Numbered from the stretch's first letter, positions 33,522 to 42,702 are shown. The stretch: DNA of 64,000 bases from Alphaproteobacteria bacterium (GCA_028868695.1 JAGWTZ010000003.1:40416-104415); one strand, 5' to 3'. Numbers and translations: made by a program. Notes: generated by a model from the letters alone, not told the origin.

Positions 33522-34379
33522 ATGTCCGTGCTGGTGATCGGCGGCGCGAACCTGGACATCAAGGCCAAGGTGATTGCGCCGCATGTTCCGGCCACCTCCA
33601 ACCCTGCCCATGTGCTCACCAAGGCGGGCGGCGTGGCGCGCAACATCGCCCACAATCTCGCCCGGCTGGGTGTGGCCACCAAGCTGGTGACGGCCGTGGG
33701 GCAGGGCGCGGAGGCGGAAATGATCCTCGCCGAAACGGCCGCGGCGGGTGTGGACATCAGCAAGGTGTTGCGCCTTCCCGCCCGCACGGGAACCTATTTG
33801 GCCGTGCTGGACAACACCGGCGAACTGGTGACAGCCGTGAATGACATGGCAATCACCGAGAGCATCACGCCGGAAATCATGCGCGGGCTGGAGCACGATA
33901 TTGCAGCCGCAGGCCTTGTGGTGGCGGATTGCAACCTGCGCCCCGACACGCTGGAAGCGCTGGCTGCGATGGCCGGAGCGAAACTGGTGATTGAGCCTGT
34001 TTCGGTGGTGAAATCGCAAAAGCTTTTGGCGCTGCTGGCCCGGCATGAGGTGTTTCTGGCCACACCGAACCTTGACCAGCTCCATGCCCTTGCCACTGTG
34101 GCCAATGTGCAGGACGGCCTGCGCAAGCTGCATGCGCTGGGCTTGCTCAATGTTGTGGTCCACGCCGGCCCGCAAGGCGCTTTTGCATCGGATGGCCGCA
34201 GCATTGAAGCCGTCGCCTCCCAAGCCACCCGCGTTGTCGACGTGACGGGCGCTGGCGATGCCGCAACGGCGGGGCTGGTGGCTGGCCTGCTGCAGGGCCT
34301 GCCCCTCGCCAAGGCCGCCGAACTGGGGCAAAAGACGGCGGCACACGTGATTGCATCAGAAAGTTCCACCCTGCCATGA
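33522..34379 (+). CDS. psuK: PfkB family kinase, probable pseudouridine kinase
   Basis: 285 residues of the ribokinase/PfkB fold. The N-terminus MSVLVIGGANLDIKAKVIAP matches PsuK-like kinases, followed by TKAGGVARNIAHNLARLG (substrate lid and first signature) and the C-terminal second signature RVVDVTGAGDAATAGLVAG with the catalytic Asp. PsuK phosphorylates pseudouridine to its 5'-phosphate. The assignment to pseudouridine rests on the four-base overlap with psuG downstream, the known functional partner. It is the third gene of the run lysR / mttB-like / psuK / psuG. Confidence 0.85.
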   Translation: MSVLVIGGANLDIKAKVIAPHVPATSNPAHVLTKAGGVARNIAHNLARLGVATKLVTAVGQGAEAEMILAETAAAGVDISKVLRLPARTGTYLAVLDNTGELVTAVNDMAITESITPEIMRGLEHDIAAAGLVVADCNLRPDTLEALAAMAGAKLVIEPVSVVKSQKLLALLARHEVFLATPNLDQLHALATVANVQDGLRKLHALGLLNVVVHAGPQGAFASDGRSIEAVASQATRVVDVTGAGDAATAGLVAGLLQGLPLAKAAELGQKTAAHVIASESSTLP

Positions 34380-35287
34380 AAGTTGTTCTCTCCGCCCCCG
34401 TCAAAGCCGCGCTCAGCAAAGGCAAGCCCGTCGTGGCGCTGGAATCCACCATCATTGCCCACGGCATGCCATACCCGCAGAACTTCGAAATGGCGCAAAA
34501 GGTGGAAAGCATCGTGCGCGCCAATGGCGCCGTGCCGGCCACCATTGCGGTGATTGACGGCAAACTGCGCGCTGGCCTGACTGCAAAGGAGCTTGAGCTT
34601 TTCGCCAAGAACGGCCCCAGCATCATGAAGGTTTCAACCCGGGATCTGCCCTTCGTGGTAGCCAAGGGCCTGACTGGCGCCACCACTGTGGCCTCCACCA
34701 TGCGGCTTGCGGCCATGGCTGGCATTGCGGTTTTTGCAACTGGCGGCATGGGCGGCGCGCACCGCGGCGCGGAACTGAATTTCGACATTTCCGCCGACAT
34801 CACCGAATTCGCCGAAAGCAATGTGGCTGTCGTGACGGCCGGCGCCAAGGCCATTCTTGATCTTGGGTTGACGCTTGAGGCGCTGGAAACGCGCGGCGTT
34901 CCCGTGGTGGGGTTTGGCACGGATGATTTCCCGGCCTTTTACTCGCGTGTTTCGGGCTTCAAGGTGCCTTTGCGCTGCGACACGCCAAAGGATGTGGCGG
35001 CGTTGATGAAGGCCAAATGGGCCATGAAGCTGAAGGGCGGCATGGTGGTGGCCAACCCCATCCCCGCCGCAGCGGAAATTCCCGCCGCCGAAATCGCGCC
35101 CACGATTGACAAGTCCATCGCCGAGGCAAAGCGCCAGAACGTGGCGGGCAAGGCGCTCACACCCTTCCTGCTCAAGCATTTGGCCGATGTGACTGGCGGC
35201 CGCTCACTGGCGGCCAATATCGCGCTTGTTGAAAACAATGCGGCAGTGGCCGCACAAATCGCCAAGGCCTATAGCCAGAAGCGATAG
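34376..35287 (+). CDS. psuG: Pseudouridine-5'-phosphate glycosidase
   Basis: 303 residues, a good PsuG match: PVVALESTIIAHGMPYPQN, AVIDGKLRAGLT, KVSTRDLPFVVAKGLTGATTVASTM, and FATGGMGGAHRGAELNFDISAD, which holds catalytic and metal-contact residues. It breaks pseudouridine 5'-phosphate into uracil and ribose 5-phosphate, a salvage step. The start overlaps psuK by four bases. The last 19 bases overlap the convergent TauE/SafE gene. Why pseudouridine salvage should be co-transcribed with an MttB-family enzyme is not clear. Confidence 0.93.
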   Translation: MKVVLSAPVKAALSKGKPVVALESTIIAHGMPYPQNFEMAQKVESIVRANGAVPATIAVIDGKLRAGLTAKELELFAKNGPSIMKVSTRDLPFVVAKGLTGATTVASTMRLAAMAGIAVFATGGMGGAHRGAELNFDISADITEFAESNVAVVTAGAKAILDLGLTLEALETRGVPVVGFGTDDFPAFYSRVSGFKVPLRCDTPKDVAALMKAKWAMKLKGGMVVANPIPAAAEIPAAEIAPTIDKSIAEAKRQNVAGKALTPFLLKHLADVTGGRSLAANIALVENNAAVAAQIAKAYSQKR

Positions 35288-36027
35288 ATATAGATCGCCG
35301 TCATCACGCAGCCGCAGGTGCCAATGATGCCGCGCACCAGCGGCGGCGGCAGCACCTTCACCAGATTGCCGCCGAGAAAGCCACCAGCGGCAGCACCCAC
35401 CATCATCACCCCCGCATGCGGCCAGGAGATCTTGGCTGAAGCGAGGAAGATGATCACGCCGCCAATGTTGGAAACGAAGGACAACAGGTTCTTGAAGGCA
35501 TTGGCTGTGCGCAATTCCTCATGCCCCGTGGCCAGCAGGACGGCGATGAAGACGACGCCGACGCCAGCGCCGAAGAAGCCATTGTAGATGGCGGCAGCCA
35601 GCACCAGCGCCAGCCGCAGCTTGGGGTGCTCGGTGCCGTGGATCAGCGCCATCAACGCGGCGCGCACCTGCTTGGCAAAGAGGAAGATGATGGTGGCCAG
35701 CCCGATCAAGGCCGGAACCATCAATTGGAACACCCGTGGCGATGTGGCCAGCAGCAACAACGCTCCGATGATGCCGCCGCAAGCGGCAATCAGCAGCGTG
35801 AGCACAAATGTCTTGCTGGCGGGTGGAATGCGCCCACGGTCCGACAATGCGCCGAGGCCATTGCCCGGCAGCAGCGCAAAGCTGTTGGTGGCATTGGCTA
35901 TGATCGGCGAAAGCCCGGTTGAAAGCATGGCCGGGAAAGTGAACAGCGATGCGCCCCCCGCCATGGAATTGGCCAGGCCGCCAAACAGCCCCGCCACCAG
36001 AAGAAGCCCGATTTCCCAATTTGTCAT
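35269..36027 (-). CDS. TauE/SafE family membrane permease (DUF81)
   Basis: 252 residues with about eight hydrophobic segments. The first repeat has GLLLVAGLFGGLANSMAGGASLFTFP and the second GFFGAGVGVVFIAVL, the two glycine-rich signatures of the TauE/SafE family. Members are proposed exporters of sulfite, sulfoacetate or other organosulfur anions. It overlaps the 3' end of psuG convergently by 19 bases and has no partner gene nearby, so the substrate cannot be told. Confidence 0.87.
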   Translation of the reverse strand: MTNWEIGLLLVAGLFGGLANSMAGGASLFTFPAMLSTGLSPIIANATNSFALLPGNGLGALSDRGRIPPASKTFVLTLLIAACGGIIGALLLLATSPRVFQLMVPALIGLATIIFLFAKQVRAALMALIHGTEHPKLRLALVLAAAIYNGFFGAGVGVVFIAVLLATGHEELRTANAFKNLLSFVSNIGGVIIFLASAKISWPHAGVMMVGAAAGGFLGGNLVKVLPPPLVRGIIGTCGCVMTAIYIYRFWL

Positions 36028-36059
36028 GAAATGCTGTTAGCCGCCGTCTGGAATTGCCA

Positions 36060-36116
36060 CAATTGGCACTTACATGAATTTATAAGCAATTTTGCCATTT
36101 GCTGAAATGCCAATTG
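36060..36116. promoter_or_regulatory. Inverted repeat upstream of the DedA-PAP2 gene
   Basis: CAATTGGCA (36060-36068) and TGCCAATTG (36108-36116) are perfect 9-bp inverted copies in an AT-rich 174-base gap between divergent genes, a possible operator. GTGCTAGGTGCA follows at 36124-36135. Confidence 0.35.
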
Positions 36117-36201
36117 GTAATTTGTGCTAGGTGCAAGACGCTGCCCTTGCACCACAAGTTGGGCGGGGTAACACCGACATGAGAAAACACAGCCGATTCT
36201 G

Positions 36202-38205
36202 ATGGATCAACTCCAACCCTATCTCGACTATTTCGCCGCACATCCGGTCTGGGCGCTGATTCTGGTGTTTTTGGTGTCGCTGGGCGAAGCCCTGCTGGTG
36301 ATTGGCCTTTTCGTGCCGTCAACGGCTGTGCTGGTGGGGGCGGGCACCTTGATCGGCGCTGGCAAGCTTCCTTTCTGGCCGATCATGACAGCCACCATTT
36401 TGGGCTGCATCGCGGGCGACCAATTGTCATTCTGGGCCGGGCGGATTTTTGGCGACAGGCTGCGCAGCATGTGGCCGCTGCGCAACTATCCGCATCTTCT
36501 GGCCAAGGGCGAAGCCTATGTGAAGGAACATGGCGGCAAGTCCATTGCCATTGGCCGCTTTGTGCCGGGCATCAAGTCTGTGGTGCCGGGCATTGCCGGC
36601 ATGTTCGGCATGGGCCAGCTGTTTTTCCTTGTCGTCAACATCACTTCGGGCATTGCCTGGGCTGCGATCCATGTGCTGCCCGGCGTGCTGCTGGGCCAGG
36701 CGCTTTCGCTGGCTGGCGAATTGAGCGGCAGGCTGTTGATTGTGCTGATGGTGCTGCTTGGCATACTGGCCATCGGTGGCTGGCTGGTGCGCGTGGTGGC
36801 AACCAGCATTGCGCCCTACCGCAAGGCTGTGCAGGGCCGCATTGCGGCCTGGGCCAAGGGCAGGCAATCCCGCTCGCTGCGCCGCTTCGGCATGGTGATC
36901 GCGCCGGAGAACCCCAATTCAATCCTGCTCATCCTGCTGATCGTGCTTGGCTTCGCTTCCGCCTTGGCCTTGGGCGATTTGGTCTCGGGCCTGTTGCTGC
37001 GCCACGCCGTCAGCAACTTTGATCAATCGGTGTTCAACTTCTTCAGCGAGTTGCGCTCGGTTCCGGGCGATGAAATCTTCATTCGCGCCACCATGTTCGG
37101 CGATGAGCTGGTGCTGCTGGGCATGGGCCTTGTGCCGGTGCTGTGGTTTGCCGCGCTGCGCAATTGGCGCGCTGCCGCCGCAACCGCCCTGGCCCTTGTG
37201 GTGGCCAAGGTCATTCTTGTGGGCTTCTCATTTGGCATGGGCGCGCCGGGGGCAGGGGCGTTGCAAAGCGATTTCCGCTTCCCATCTGCCCATGCGCTGG
37301 AGGCTGGAACGGTTTTCGGCATCCTCGCCGTCATCACCGCGCGCGGCCTCAACCGCTGGAACCAGGCCCTGATTGTCACGGGCTTTGCCATGGCAGTCAC
37401 AGCCATCTCCTTCTCGCGGCTTTACCTTGGCGTGAACTGGCTGAGTGATGTGGCGGGCGGCGTGCTGATCGCAGGGATCATTTCCGTGCTGTTCTCGGTG
37501 GCGCTGGCCACCATCAACTTGCGCCGCTTCCGTCCGCTGCAGCTGCTGGCCACCGCGGTTGTCGTGCTGTTCCTCGGTGCGGCCGTCAACATCCAGGCCA
37601 ACATCGAAAAGCGCGAGGAACGCTATCAGCCCATCGACAAGCTCATCACCTATTCAATGGCCGATTACATGGCCGAAGGCTGGTCCAAGATGCCGGGCCA
37701 GCGCATCAATCTTGTGGGCCGCCCGGTGGAGCGCTTTGCCGTACAGTGGGTGGGTTCTGTGGCCAGCCTGCGCAGCGTTCTGGCGCAGGACCAATACAAG
37801 CTCTGGAACCGCTGGAGCTGGCGCGACACCTTCTCCTACCTCAACCCCAATGGCGCGCTGGCCGACATGGCGCCGAAGCCCGCGGTGCACGAAGGCCTGC
37901 GCCCGAAAATCACCGCAACGCATGATGACCCGCAGCACGCCCCAAGCCGCATCGTGCTCAAGGCCTTCCAATCCAACGCCAGGGTGAAGGAAGGCACGGA
38001 CACCAACCGCGTTTATCTGCTCAACTTCGTGCACGAGAGCCTGAAATCCAATTTCGGCATCTATGCGCTGCCTGCCACTGGAGCGATTGAGGAGCCGGAA
38101 GTGCAGCAAATCATCGAGCAATTGGCGGCCTCGCCACAGGTTGAAAAGCTTGCGGAAAAGACCGTGAATGGCCAAACCGTCCTGATTTTGCGCCCGAAAT
38201 CCTGA
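36202..38205 (+). CDS. DedA / PAP2 / LssY C-terminal fusion membrane protein
   Basis: 667 residues in three parts. About 1-200 is a DedA (SNARE-associated) domain with GEALLVIGLFVPSTAVLVGAG and the loop GRFVPGIKSVVPGIAGMF. About 255-440 is a PAP2-like phosphatase domain with FRFPSAHALEAG (PSAH at 361-364) and SRLYLGVNWLSD. About 470-667 is an LssY-type C-terminal domain. In the third PAP2 motif (SR-x5-H-x3-D) the His expected at 412 is Asn, while S405, R406 and D416 are kept, so lipid-phosphatase activity is doubtful. DedA proteins move or flip undecaprenyl-phosphate or other lipids. It is a single gene. Confidence 0.87.
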   Translation: MDQLQPYLDYFAAHPVWALILVFLVSLGEALLVIGLFVPSTAVLVGAGTLIGAGKLPFWPIMTATILGCIAGDQLSFWAGRIFGDRLRSMWPLRNYPHLLAKGEAYVKEHGGKSIAIGRFVPGIKSVVPGIAGMFGMGQLFFLVVNITSGIAWAAIHVLPGVLLGQALSLAGELSGRLLIVLMVLLGILAIGGWLVRVVATSIAPYRKAVQGRIAAWAKGRQSRSLRRFGMVIAPENPNSILLILLIVLGFASALALGDLVSGLLLRHAVSNFDQSVFNFFSELRSVPGDEIFIRATMFGDELVLLGMGLVPVLWFAALRNWRAAAATALALVVAKVILVGFSFGMGAPGAGALQSDFRFPSAHALEAGTVFGILAVITARGLNRWNQALIVTGFAMAVTAISFSRLYLGVNWLSDVAGGVLIAGIISVLFSVALATINLRRFRPLQLLATAVVVLFLGAAVNIQANIEKREERYQPIDKLITYSMADYMAEGWSKMPGQRINLVGRPVERFAVQWVGSVASLRSVLAQDQYKLWNRWSWRDTFSYLNPNGALADMAPKPAVHEGLRPKITATHDDPQHAPSRIVLKAFQSNARVKEGTDTNRVYLLNFVHESLKSNFGIYALPATGAIEEPEVQQIIEQLAASPQVEKLAEKTVNGQTVLILRPKS

Positions 38206-38315
38206 TTGAACTTTGGCAAGCCTTCCGCCATATTGCGCCGCACTTGCCCAAGCCGGAATCGGCTGCCTGGGCGGCGCCCCGCCCGCGTTTTGGCGCAAAC
38301 ACATGAGTGGTTGAG

Positions 38316-38714
38316 ATGCAGTTGATCAAGCAGTTTTTCTCCTGGTGGAACGGCCAAACCTGGAGCACCCGGTTCTACACCTGGCGCAAGGGCAATTATG
38401 TTGGCCAGGATGAAATGGGCAACCGCTATTACAAGGCGAAATCGGCCGTGCCGGATTCGATCCCCGAGCGCCGCTGGGTGATTTACAATGGCTATGCCGA
38501 GGCTTCCAAGGTTCCGGCCGGCTGGCACGGATGGCTGCATCACCGCGTGGATGTGGCGCCGTCAGAGGAAAACTATGTGGCGCGTGAGTGGCAAAAGCCG
38601 CACCACGAAAACCTGACGGGCACGTCCGGCGCCTATCATCCGCCGGGCTCGATCGCCGTGGGCGGCAAGCCGCAAGCCCGCCCCAGCACCTATCAGGCGT
38701 GGAAGCCTGAATGA
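38316..38714 (+). CDS. NADH:ubiquinone oxidoreductase accessory subunit NDUFA12 family
   Basis: 132 residues from the ATG at 38316, which has GAGTGG five bases upstream; a GTG nine bases earlier is an alternative. The sequence QFFSWWNGQTWSTRFYTW, GQDEMGNRYY, and RRWVIYNGYAEASKVPAGWHGWLHH is characteristic of the B17.2/NDUFA12 family, a supernumerary subunit of respiratory complex I in alphaproteobacteria and mitochondria. Its stop overlaps the mlaD start (ATGA). It is placed, as often in this class, apart from the nuo operon. Confidence 0.95.
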   Translation: MQLIKQFFSWWNGQTWSTRFYTWRKGNYVGQDEMGNRYYKAKSAVPDSIPERRWVIYNGYAEASKVPAGWHGWLHHRVDVAPSEENYVAREWQKPHHENLTGTSGAYHPPGSIAVGGKPQARPSTYQAWKPE

Positions 38715-39241
38715 AATCCACCGCGCTCGAAACTGTGGTTGGCGCCCTGGTCATTCTGGCCGCAGTGGCGTTTTTCCTGTTCGCCTCGCGCGCCGCGGGG
38801 CTTGGCGGCCCCTCGGGCGGTTACATCCTGAAAGCGCAGTTCGACAACGTTGACGGCATCTCGGTGGGCTCAGACGTGCGCCTTGCAGGCATCAAGGTGG
38901 GCACTGTGGTGGGCCAGCAGCTTGACCCGAAATCCTATCAGGCGCGCATCGAAATGCTGGTTCAGCCGCAAGTGCAGCTTTCGGATGATTCATCGGCCAA
39001 GATTTCGGCTGAAGGCCTGCTTGGCTCCAAGTTCGTGGCGCTGGAGCCCGGTGGTTCGGACACCAAGCTCGCCAATGGCGGCGAGATCAGCTACACGCAG
39101 GGCGCTGTTGATATGTGGTCGCTGATCAGCCAGGCAATGTTCTCGAAGTCTGGCAGCAAGGGTGGCGACACCGCGCCGAAATCCGGTGATGCAGGTGGCA
39201 ACGCCGCACCTGCCGATCAGGCCCAGCAGCCCAAGCAATGA
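38711..39241 (+). CDS. mlaD: Outer membrane lipid asymmetry protein MlaD
   Basis: 176 residues: an N-terminal membrane anchor (TALETVVGALVILAAVAFFL) and one MCE domain with YILKAQFDNVDGISVGSDVRL and EGLLGSKFVALEPGG. The C-terminal 35 residues are a Gly/Ala/Pro/Gln-rich tail. MlaD binds phospholipid as part of the MlaFEDB complex that carries lipids between the membranes. Here mlaE, mlaF and mlaB are not adjacent; the gene overlaps NDUFA12 upstream and DUF2155 downstream by four bases each. Confidence 0.93.
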   Translation: MKSTALETVVGALVILAAVAFFLFASRAAGLGGPSGGYILKAQFDNVDGISVGSDVRLAGIKVGTVVGQQLDPKSYQARIEMLVQPQVQLSDDSSAKISAEGLLGSKFVALEPGGSDTKLANGGEISYTQGAVDMWSLISQAMFSKSGSKGGDTAPKSGDAGGNAAPADQAQQPKQ

Positions 39242-39693
39242 AGCGCCTTGCCATTGCGGGTGTGGCGTGGGCGCTGGCAAGTTTGCCTTTGCACGCTGAA
39301 CCCATCTCCAATCCTGTGGCGGTTTTTGCCGGCCTTGACAAGATCATGGGCCAAACCATCAACTTCGAAGCCAAGATCGGCGAGGAAAAGAAGTTCGGCA
39401 GCCTGATCGTCAAGGCCGATGTCTGCCATACGAGGCCCATCACCGAAGACCCCAAAACGGTGGCTTTTGTCGAGGTGGATGAACTTCTCACCGATGGCTC
39501 CCGCAAGCGGATTTTCACCGGCTGGATGTTTGCCGAAAGCCCCGGCCTCAACGCCGTGGAACACCCGCTCTATGACGTGTGGCTGACCGGCTGCCGTGAC
39601 CCGAACGCGCCGCCGCCGCCCGTGGAAAGCGCGCCGGACCTATCAACACTGCAGGACCAGATTGAAAACGGCGATCAGCCGCCGCCGGATTGA
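39238..39693 (+). CDS. DUF2155 domain-containing secreted protein
   Basis: 151 residues with a signal peptide (MKRLAIAGVAWALASLPLHA). The domain runs KIMGQTINFEAKIGEEKKFGSL to FTGWMFAESPGLNAVEHPLYDVW, with two cysteines (VCHTRP and TGCRD) that could pair. The family is restricted to alphaproteobacteria as far as I recall, and has no known function. The start overlaps mlaD by four bases; the last 19 bases overlap convergent aat. Genetic linkage hints at a role in the envelope. Confidence 0.9.
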   Translation: MKRLAIAGVAWALASLPLHAEPISNPVAVFAGLDKIMGQTINFEAKIGEEKKFGSLIVKADVCHTRPITEDPKTVAFVEVDELLTDGSRKRIFTGWMFAESPGLNAVEHPLYDVWLTGCRDPNAPPPPVESAPDLSTLQDQIENGDQPPPD

Positions 39694-40328
39694 GCAAGCC
39701 GCAAGACGGTTTCGGCGTCTCCGTCTCCGGTGAATGCGAAGAAATCCGCTTCGCAATCCTGGGCTTCGTCCAGCATACCGCGGTATTCCGCCTTCTTCAC
39801 CGTGTAACAGCCGAACTGTTCGAGATGCGGGTTCAGGAACTGTGCGTCCAGCAGCTTGAATTTGCCGGCCTTGAGCCGGGCCACCAGATGCACCAGCGCA
39901 ACCTTCGAGGCATCGGTGGCGCGGCTGAACATGCTTTCGCCAAAGAACGCCCCACCGAGGCGCAAGCCATAAAGCCCGCCCACCAACGCGCCGTCCTGCC
40001 AGCATTCAACGGAATGGCAGCAGCCCATTTTATGCAGCTGGGTGTAGAGCCGCAGGATGCGGGCGTTGATCCAGGTTTCGTCCCTGTCCTTGGTCAGGGC
40101 GGCGCAGGCCTTGATCACCTCTTCGAAGGCGGTGTCGATCCTGATCTCGAATTTCTGCCGCCGCACCGCCTTGCGCAGCGAGTGCGAGATGTGAAACTTG
40201 TCCAGCGGGATGAGGCCGCGCTCTTCCGGCTCGATCCAATAAAGCGCCGGGTCATTGGCGCTCTCTGCCATCGGAAACACGCCAACAGAATATGCCTTGA
40301 GCAAAAGCTGTGGCGTGATGGTGGTCAT
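39675..40328 (-). CDS. aat: Leucyl/phenylalanyl-tRNA--protein transferase
   Basis: 217 residues. The N-terminal ITPQLLLKAYSVGVFPMAES and YWIEPEERGLIPLDKFHIS match Aat, as do RDETWINARILRLYTQLHKMG and the GNAT-like core GGLYGLRLGGAFFGESMFS. It adds Leu or Phe from charged tRNA to proteins starting with Lys or Arg, marking them for ClpSAP degradation. It starts seven bases after accC ends and is the distal member of the aroQ-accB-accC-aat run. Confidence 0.95.
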   Translation of the reverse strand: MTTITPQLLLKAYSVGVFPMAESANDPALYWIEPEERGLIPLDKFHISHSLRKAVRRQKFEIRIDTAFEEVIKACAALTKDRDETWINARILRLYTQLHKMGCCHSVECWQDGALVGGLYGLRLGGAFFGESMFSRATDASKVALVHLVARLKAGKFKLLDAQFLNPHLEQFGCYTVKKAEYRGMLDEAQDCEADFFAFTGDGDAETVLRLAQSGGG

Positions 40329-40335
40329 GGCCGCC

Positions 40336-41682
40336 TCAGGCCTTGGGCCGGCTCAGGAACTTTTCCAGCCAGTGAATGTCATAGTGGCCATCAATGATGT
40401 CATGCTCGGCCAGGAGGCGCTGGAACAGCGGAATGGTGGTTTCAACACCTTCCACCACGAACTCTGAAAGGGCGCGGCGCAGGCGCATCATGCATTCGGT
40501 GCGTGATTTGCCGAACACGATGAGCTTGCCGATCAGGCTGTCATAATAGGGCGGGATGCGATAGCCGGAATAGAGCGCGGAATCGACGCGCACGCCAAGG
40601 CCACCGGGGAAATGCACCGCATCCACGCGGCCCGGCGAGGGCGTGAAGCTCTCGGGGTTTTCAGCATTGATGCGGCACTCGATGGCATGGCCGGCGAACT
40701 GGATGTCGCTCTGCTTGTAGGGAAGGGGGGCGCCTGTGGCCACGCGGATCTGCTCTTGCACCAGGTCCAGCCCGGTGATGGCTTCGGTGACGGGGTGTTC
40801 CACCTGCAGGCGGGTGTTCATTTCAATGAAATAGAACTCGCCATTTTCATAGAGGAACTCAACCGTGCCCACGCCCTCATATTTCATTTCCTGCATGGCG
40901 CGGGCCACACGCCCGCCGATCTCATCGCGCTGCTGCGCGTTGAGGGCAGGCGACATGGCCTCTTCCCAGACCTTCTGGTGGCGGCGTTGCAGCGAGCAGT
41001 CACGCTCGCCCAGATGCACGGCGCGGCCCTGGCCATCGCCCAGAACCTGGATTTCGATGTGGCGCGGCTTTTCGAGATATTTCTCGATGTAAACCTCGCC
41101 ATTGCCGAAGGCGGCCTTGGCTTCGCTTTGCGCGGTGGAAACCGCAAGCTCAAGCTCGCCCTCATTGCGCGCCACTTTCATGCCGCGCCCGCCGCCGCCT
41201 GCCGTGGCCTTGATAATCACCGGATAACCGATGTCCTTGGCCACCTTGCGGGCACTGGCCACGTCCGCCACCCCGCCTTCCGAGCCCGGCACAACCGGAA
41301 TGCCCAGCGCCTTGGCAGTGCGCTTGGCCTCGATCTTGTCGCCCATGGTGCGGATGTTTTCCGCAGACGGGCCAATGAACTTGATGTTGTGCTCTTTCAG
41401 GATGTCGGCGAACTTGGCGTTTTCCGACAGGAAGCCATAACCTGGGTGGACGGCTTCCGCCCCGGTGATTTCGCAAGCCGCAACAATGGCAGGGATGTTG
41501 AGATAGGAATCCTTCGCCGCGGGCGGGCCGATGCACACGCTTTCATCGGCAAGCCGCACATGCATGGCGTCTGCATCCGCCGTGGAGTGGACAGCGACGG
41601 TGTGGATGCCAAGCTCACGCGCGGCGCGAAGCACGCGAAGGGCAATCTCGCCACGGTTGGCAATGAGGATCTTGTCGAACAT
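40336..41682 (-). CDS. accC: Acetyl-CoA carboxylase, biotin carboxylase subunit
   Basis: 448 residues, normal length. The N-terminus [25 protein letters not shown] and ATP-grasp elements ([20 protein letters not shown], the catalytic [20 protein letters not shown] and [22 protein letters not shown]) are all intact. It carboxylates the biotin on AccB at ATP cost, the first half-reaction of fatty acid synthesis. It lies two bases after accB, so the two are co-expressed. Confidence 0.97.
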   Translation of the reverse strand: MFDKILIANRGEIALRVLRAARELGIHTVAVHSTADADAMHVRLADESVCIGPPAAKDSYLNIPAIVAACEITGAEAVHPGYGFLSENAKFADILKEHNIKFIGPSAENIRTMGDKIEAKRTAKALGIPVVPGSEGGVADVASARKVAKDIGYPVIIKATAGGGGRGMKVARNEGELELAVSTAQSEAKAAFGNGEVYIEKYLEKPRHIEIQVLGDGQGRAVHLGERDCSLQRRHQKVWEEAMSPALNAQQRDEIGGRVARAMQEMKYEGVGTVEFLYENGEFYFIEMNTRLQVEHPVTEAITGLDLVQEQIRVATGAPLPYKQSDIQFAGHAIECRINAENPESFTPSPGRVDAVHFPGGLGVRVDSALYSGYRIPPYYDSLIGKLIVFGKSRTECMMRLRRALSEFVVEGVETTIPLFQRLLAEHDIIDGHYDIHWLEKFLSRPKA

Positions 41683-41684
41683 GC

Positions 41685-42188
41685 CTATTCAATCACCATC
41701 AGCACTTCACCAAACTCAACCGGCTGGGAATTCTCGATGTTGATGGCCACAACCTTGCCGGACTTGGGCGCGGCAATCTGGTTCATGGTCTTCATCGCCT
41801 CGATGATCAGCACCGTCTGGCCCTGCTTCACCATGGCGCCAACCGCGACAAACGGCGCGGCATCTGGCGAGGGCGCAAGATAGGCCGTGCCCACCATGGG
41901 GGATTTGAGCGGCGTTCCAGCGGCAGGCACCTCGGCCGCGGGTGCGGGCGCGGCGGCAGGCGAAGCTGCGGCAGCCAGGGGGGCCGGGGCGGCGTGGTGA
42001 ATTGCGGGCGCCGCATGCATCACGGCAGCAGCCTGAACCGATTTCGACACGCGCACCTTGGCGCCCTTGTGATCAAGCTCGATCTCGGTGAGGCCGGTAT
42101 CGTTGAGGATTTCCGCAAGCTTGCGGATTAGCGTCAGTTCGCCGGTTTCAGACTTTGCGGCAACGGCCGGTTTCTTCTTTGCGGGCAT
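41685..42188 (-). CDS. accB: Acetyl-CoA carboxylase, biotin carboxyl carrier protein
   Basis: 167 residues. An N-terminal helix ([21 protein letters not shown]) and an Ala/Pro-rich linker lead to the C-terminal biotinyl domain with [20 protein letters not shown] and the biotin site [10 protein letters not shown], where the Lys is modified. E. coli has AMKMMN at this site, so the residue after the Lys differs. Stop and start are tight with accC; the start overlaps the aroQ stop by one base. Confidence 0.97.
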   Translation of the reverse strand: MPAKKKPAVAAKSETGELTLIRKLAEILNDTGLTEIELDHKGAKVRVSKSVQAAAVMHAAPAIHHAAPAPLAAAASPAAAPAPAAEVPAAGTPLKSPMVGTAYLAPSPDAAPFVAVGAMVKQGQTVLIIEAMKTMNQIAAPKSGKVVAINIENSQPVEFGEVLMVIE

Positions 42189-42637
42189 TATGCCTTTCCC
42201 TTGTTGTTCAAAATGGCAGCCAAACCTTCCAGCGCCAGTTCATAGGATTGCGGCCCAAAACCGCAGATGACGCCATGGGCCGCAGGAGAGATGTAGCTGT
42301 GATGGCGGAAAGCCTCACGCCTGTAAACATTGCTGAGATGCACTTCAATGGCGGGCAGGGCCACGGCTCTGAGCGCATCATGCAAGGCAACCGAAGTGTG
42401 CGTGTAGGCCCCGGCATTGATGATGATGCCCTTGGCCTTTTCGCGCGCCTCGTGAATCTGGTTGACCAGTTCACCTTCCACATTGGTCTGGCGGAACACC
42501 ACTTCAAGGCCAAGCTGCTTGGCCTTGGCGCGGCAGCGCGCCTCGATCCCGGCCAGCGTGTCGTGGCCATAGATTTCCGGCTCACGCAAACCGAGCAGGT
42601 TCAGGTTTGGCCCGTTGAGGATGTAAACAGTGGTCAT
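42188..42637 (-). CDS. aroQ: Type II 3-dehydroquinate dehydratase
   Basis: 149 residues. The N-terminus [21 protein letters not shown] is the AroQ signature with the catalytic Arg and Tyr; [16 protein letters not shown] and [20 protein letters not shown] complete the active site. It makes 3-dehydroshikimate in the shikimate pathway. It lies directly ahead of accB, an arrangement conserved across many proteobacteria, and probably heads the operon. Confidence 0.97.
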   Translation of the reverse strand: MTTVYILNGPNLNLLGLREPEIYGHDTLAGIEARCRAKAKQLGLEVVFRQTNVEGELVNQIHEAREKAKGIIINAGAYTHTSVALHDALRAVALPAIEVHLSNVYRREAFRHHSYISPAAHGVICGFGPQSYELALEGLAAILNNKGKA

Positions 42638-42702
42638 TCCGCTGTTATAGACACGGCTTTTGGCTTTGGAAACGGCAGATTGGGGTTATGAACCGCGGGG
42701 CC

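Noticed and set aside
31803..34346. An 847-codon open frame on the minus strand opposite lysR, the second mttB-like gene and psuK
   Set aside because: Its composition is that of an antisense shadow, and three recognisable overlapping genes occupy the other strand.
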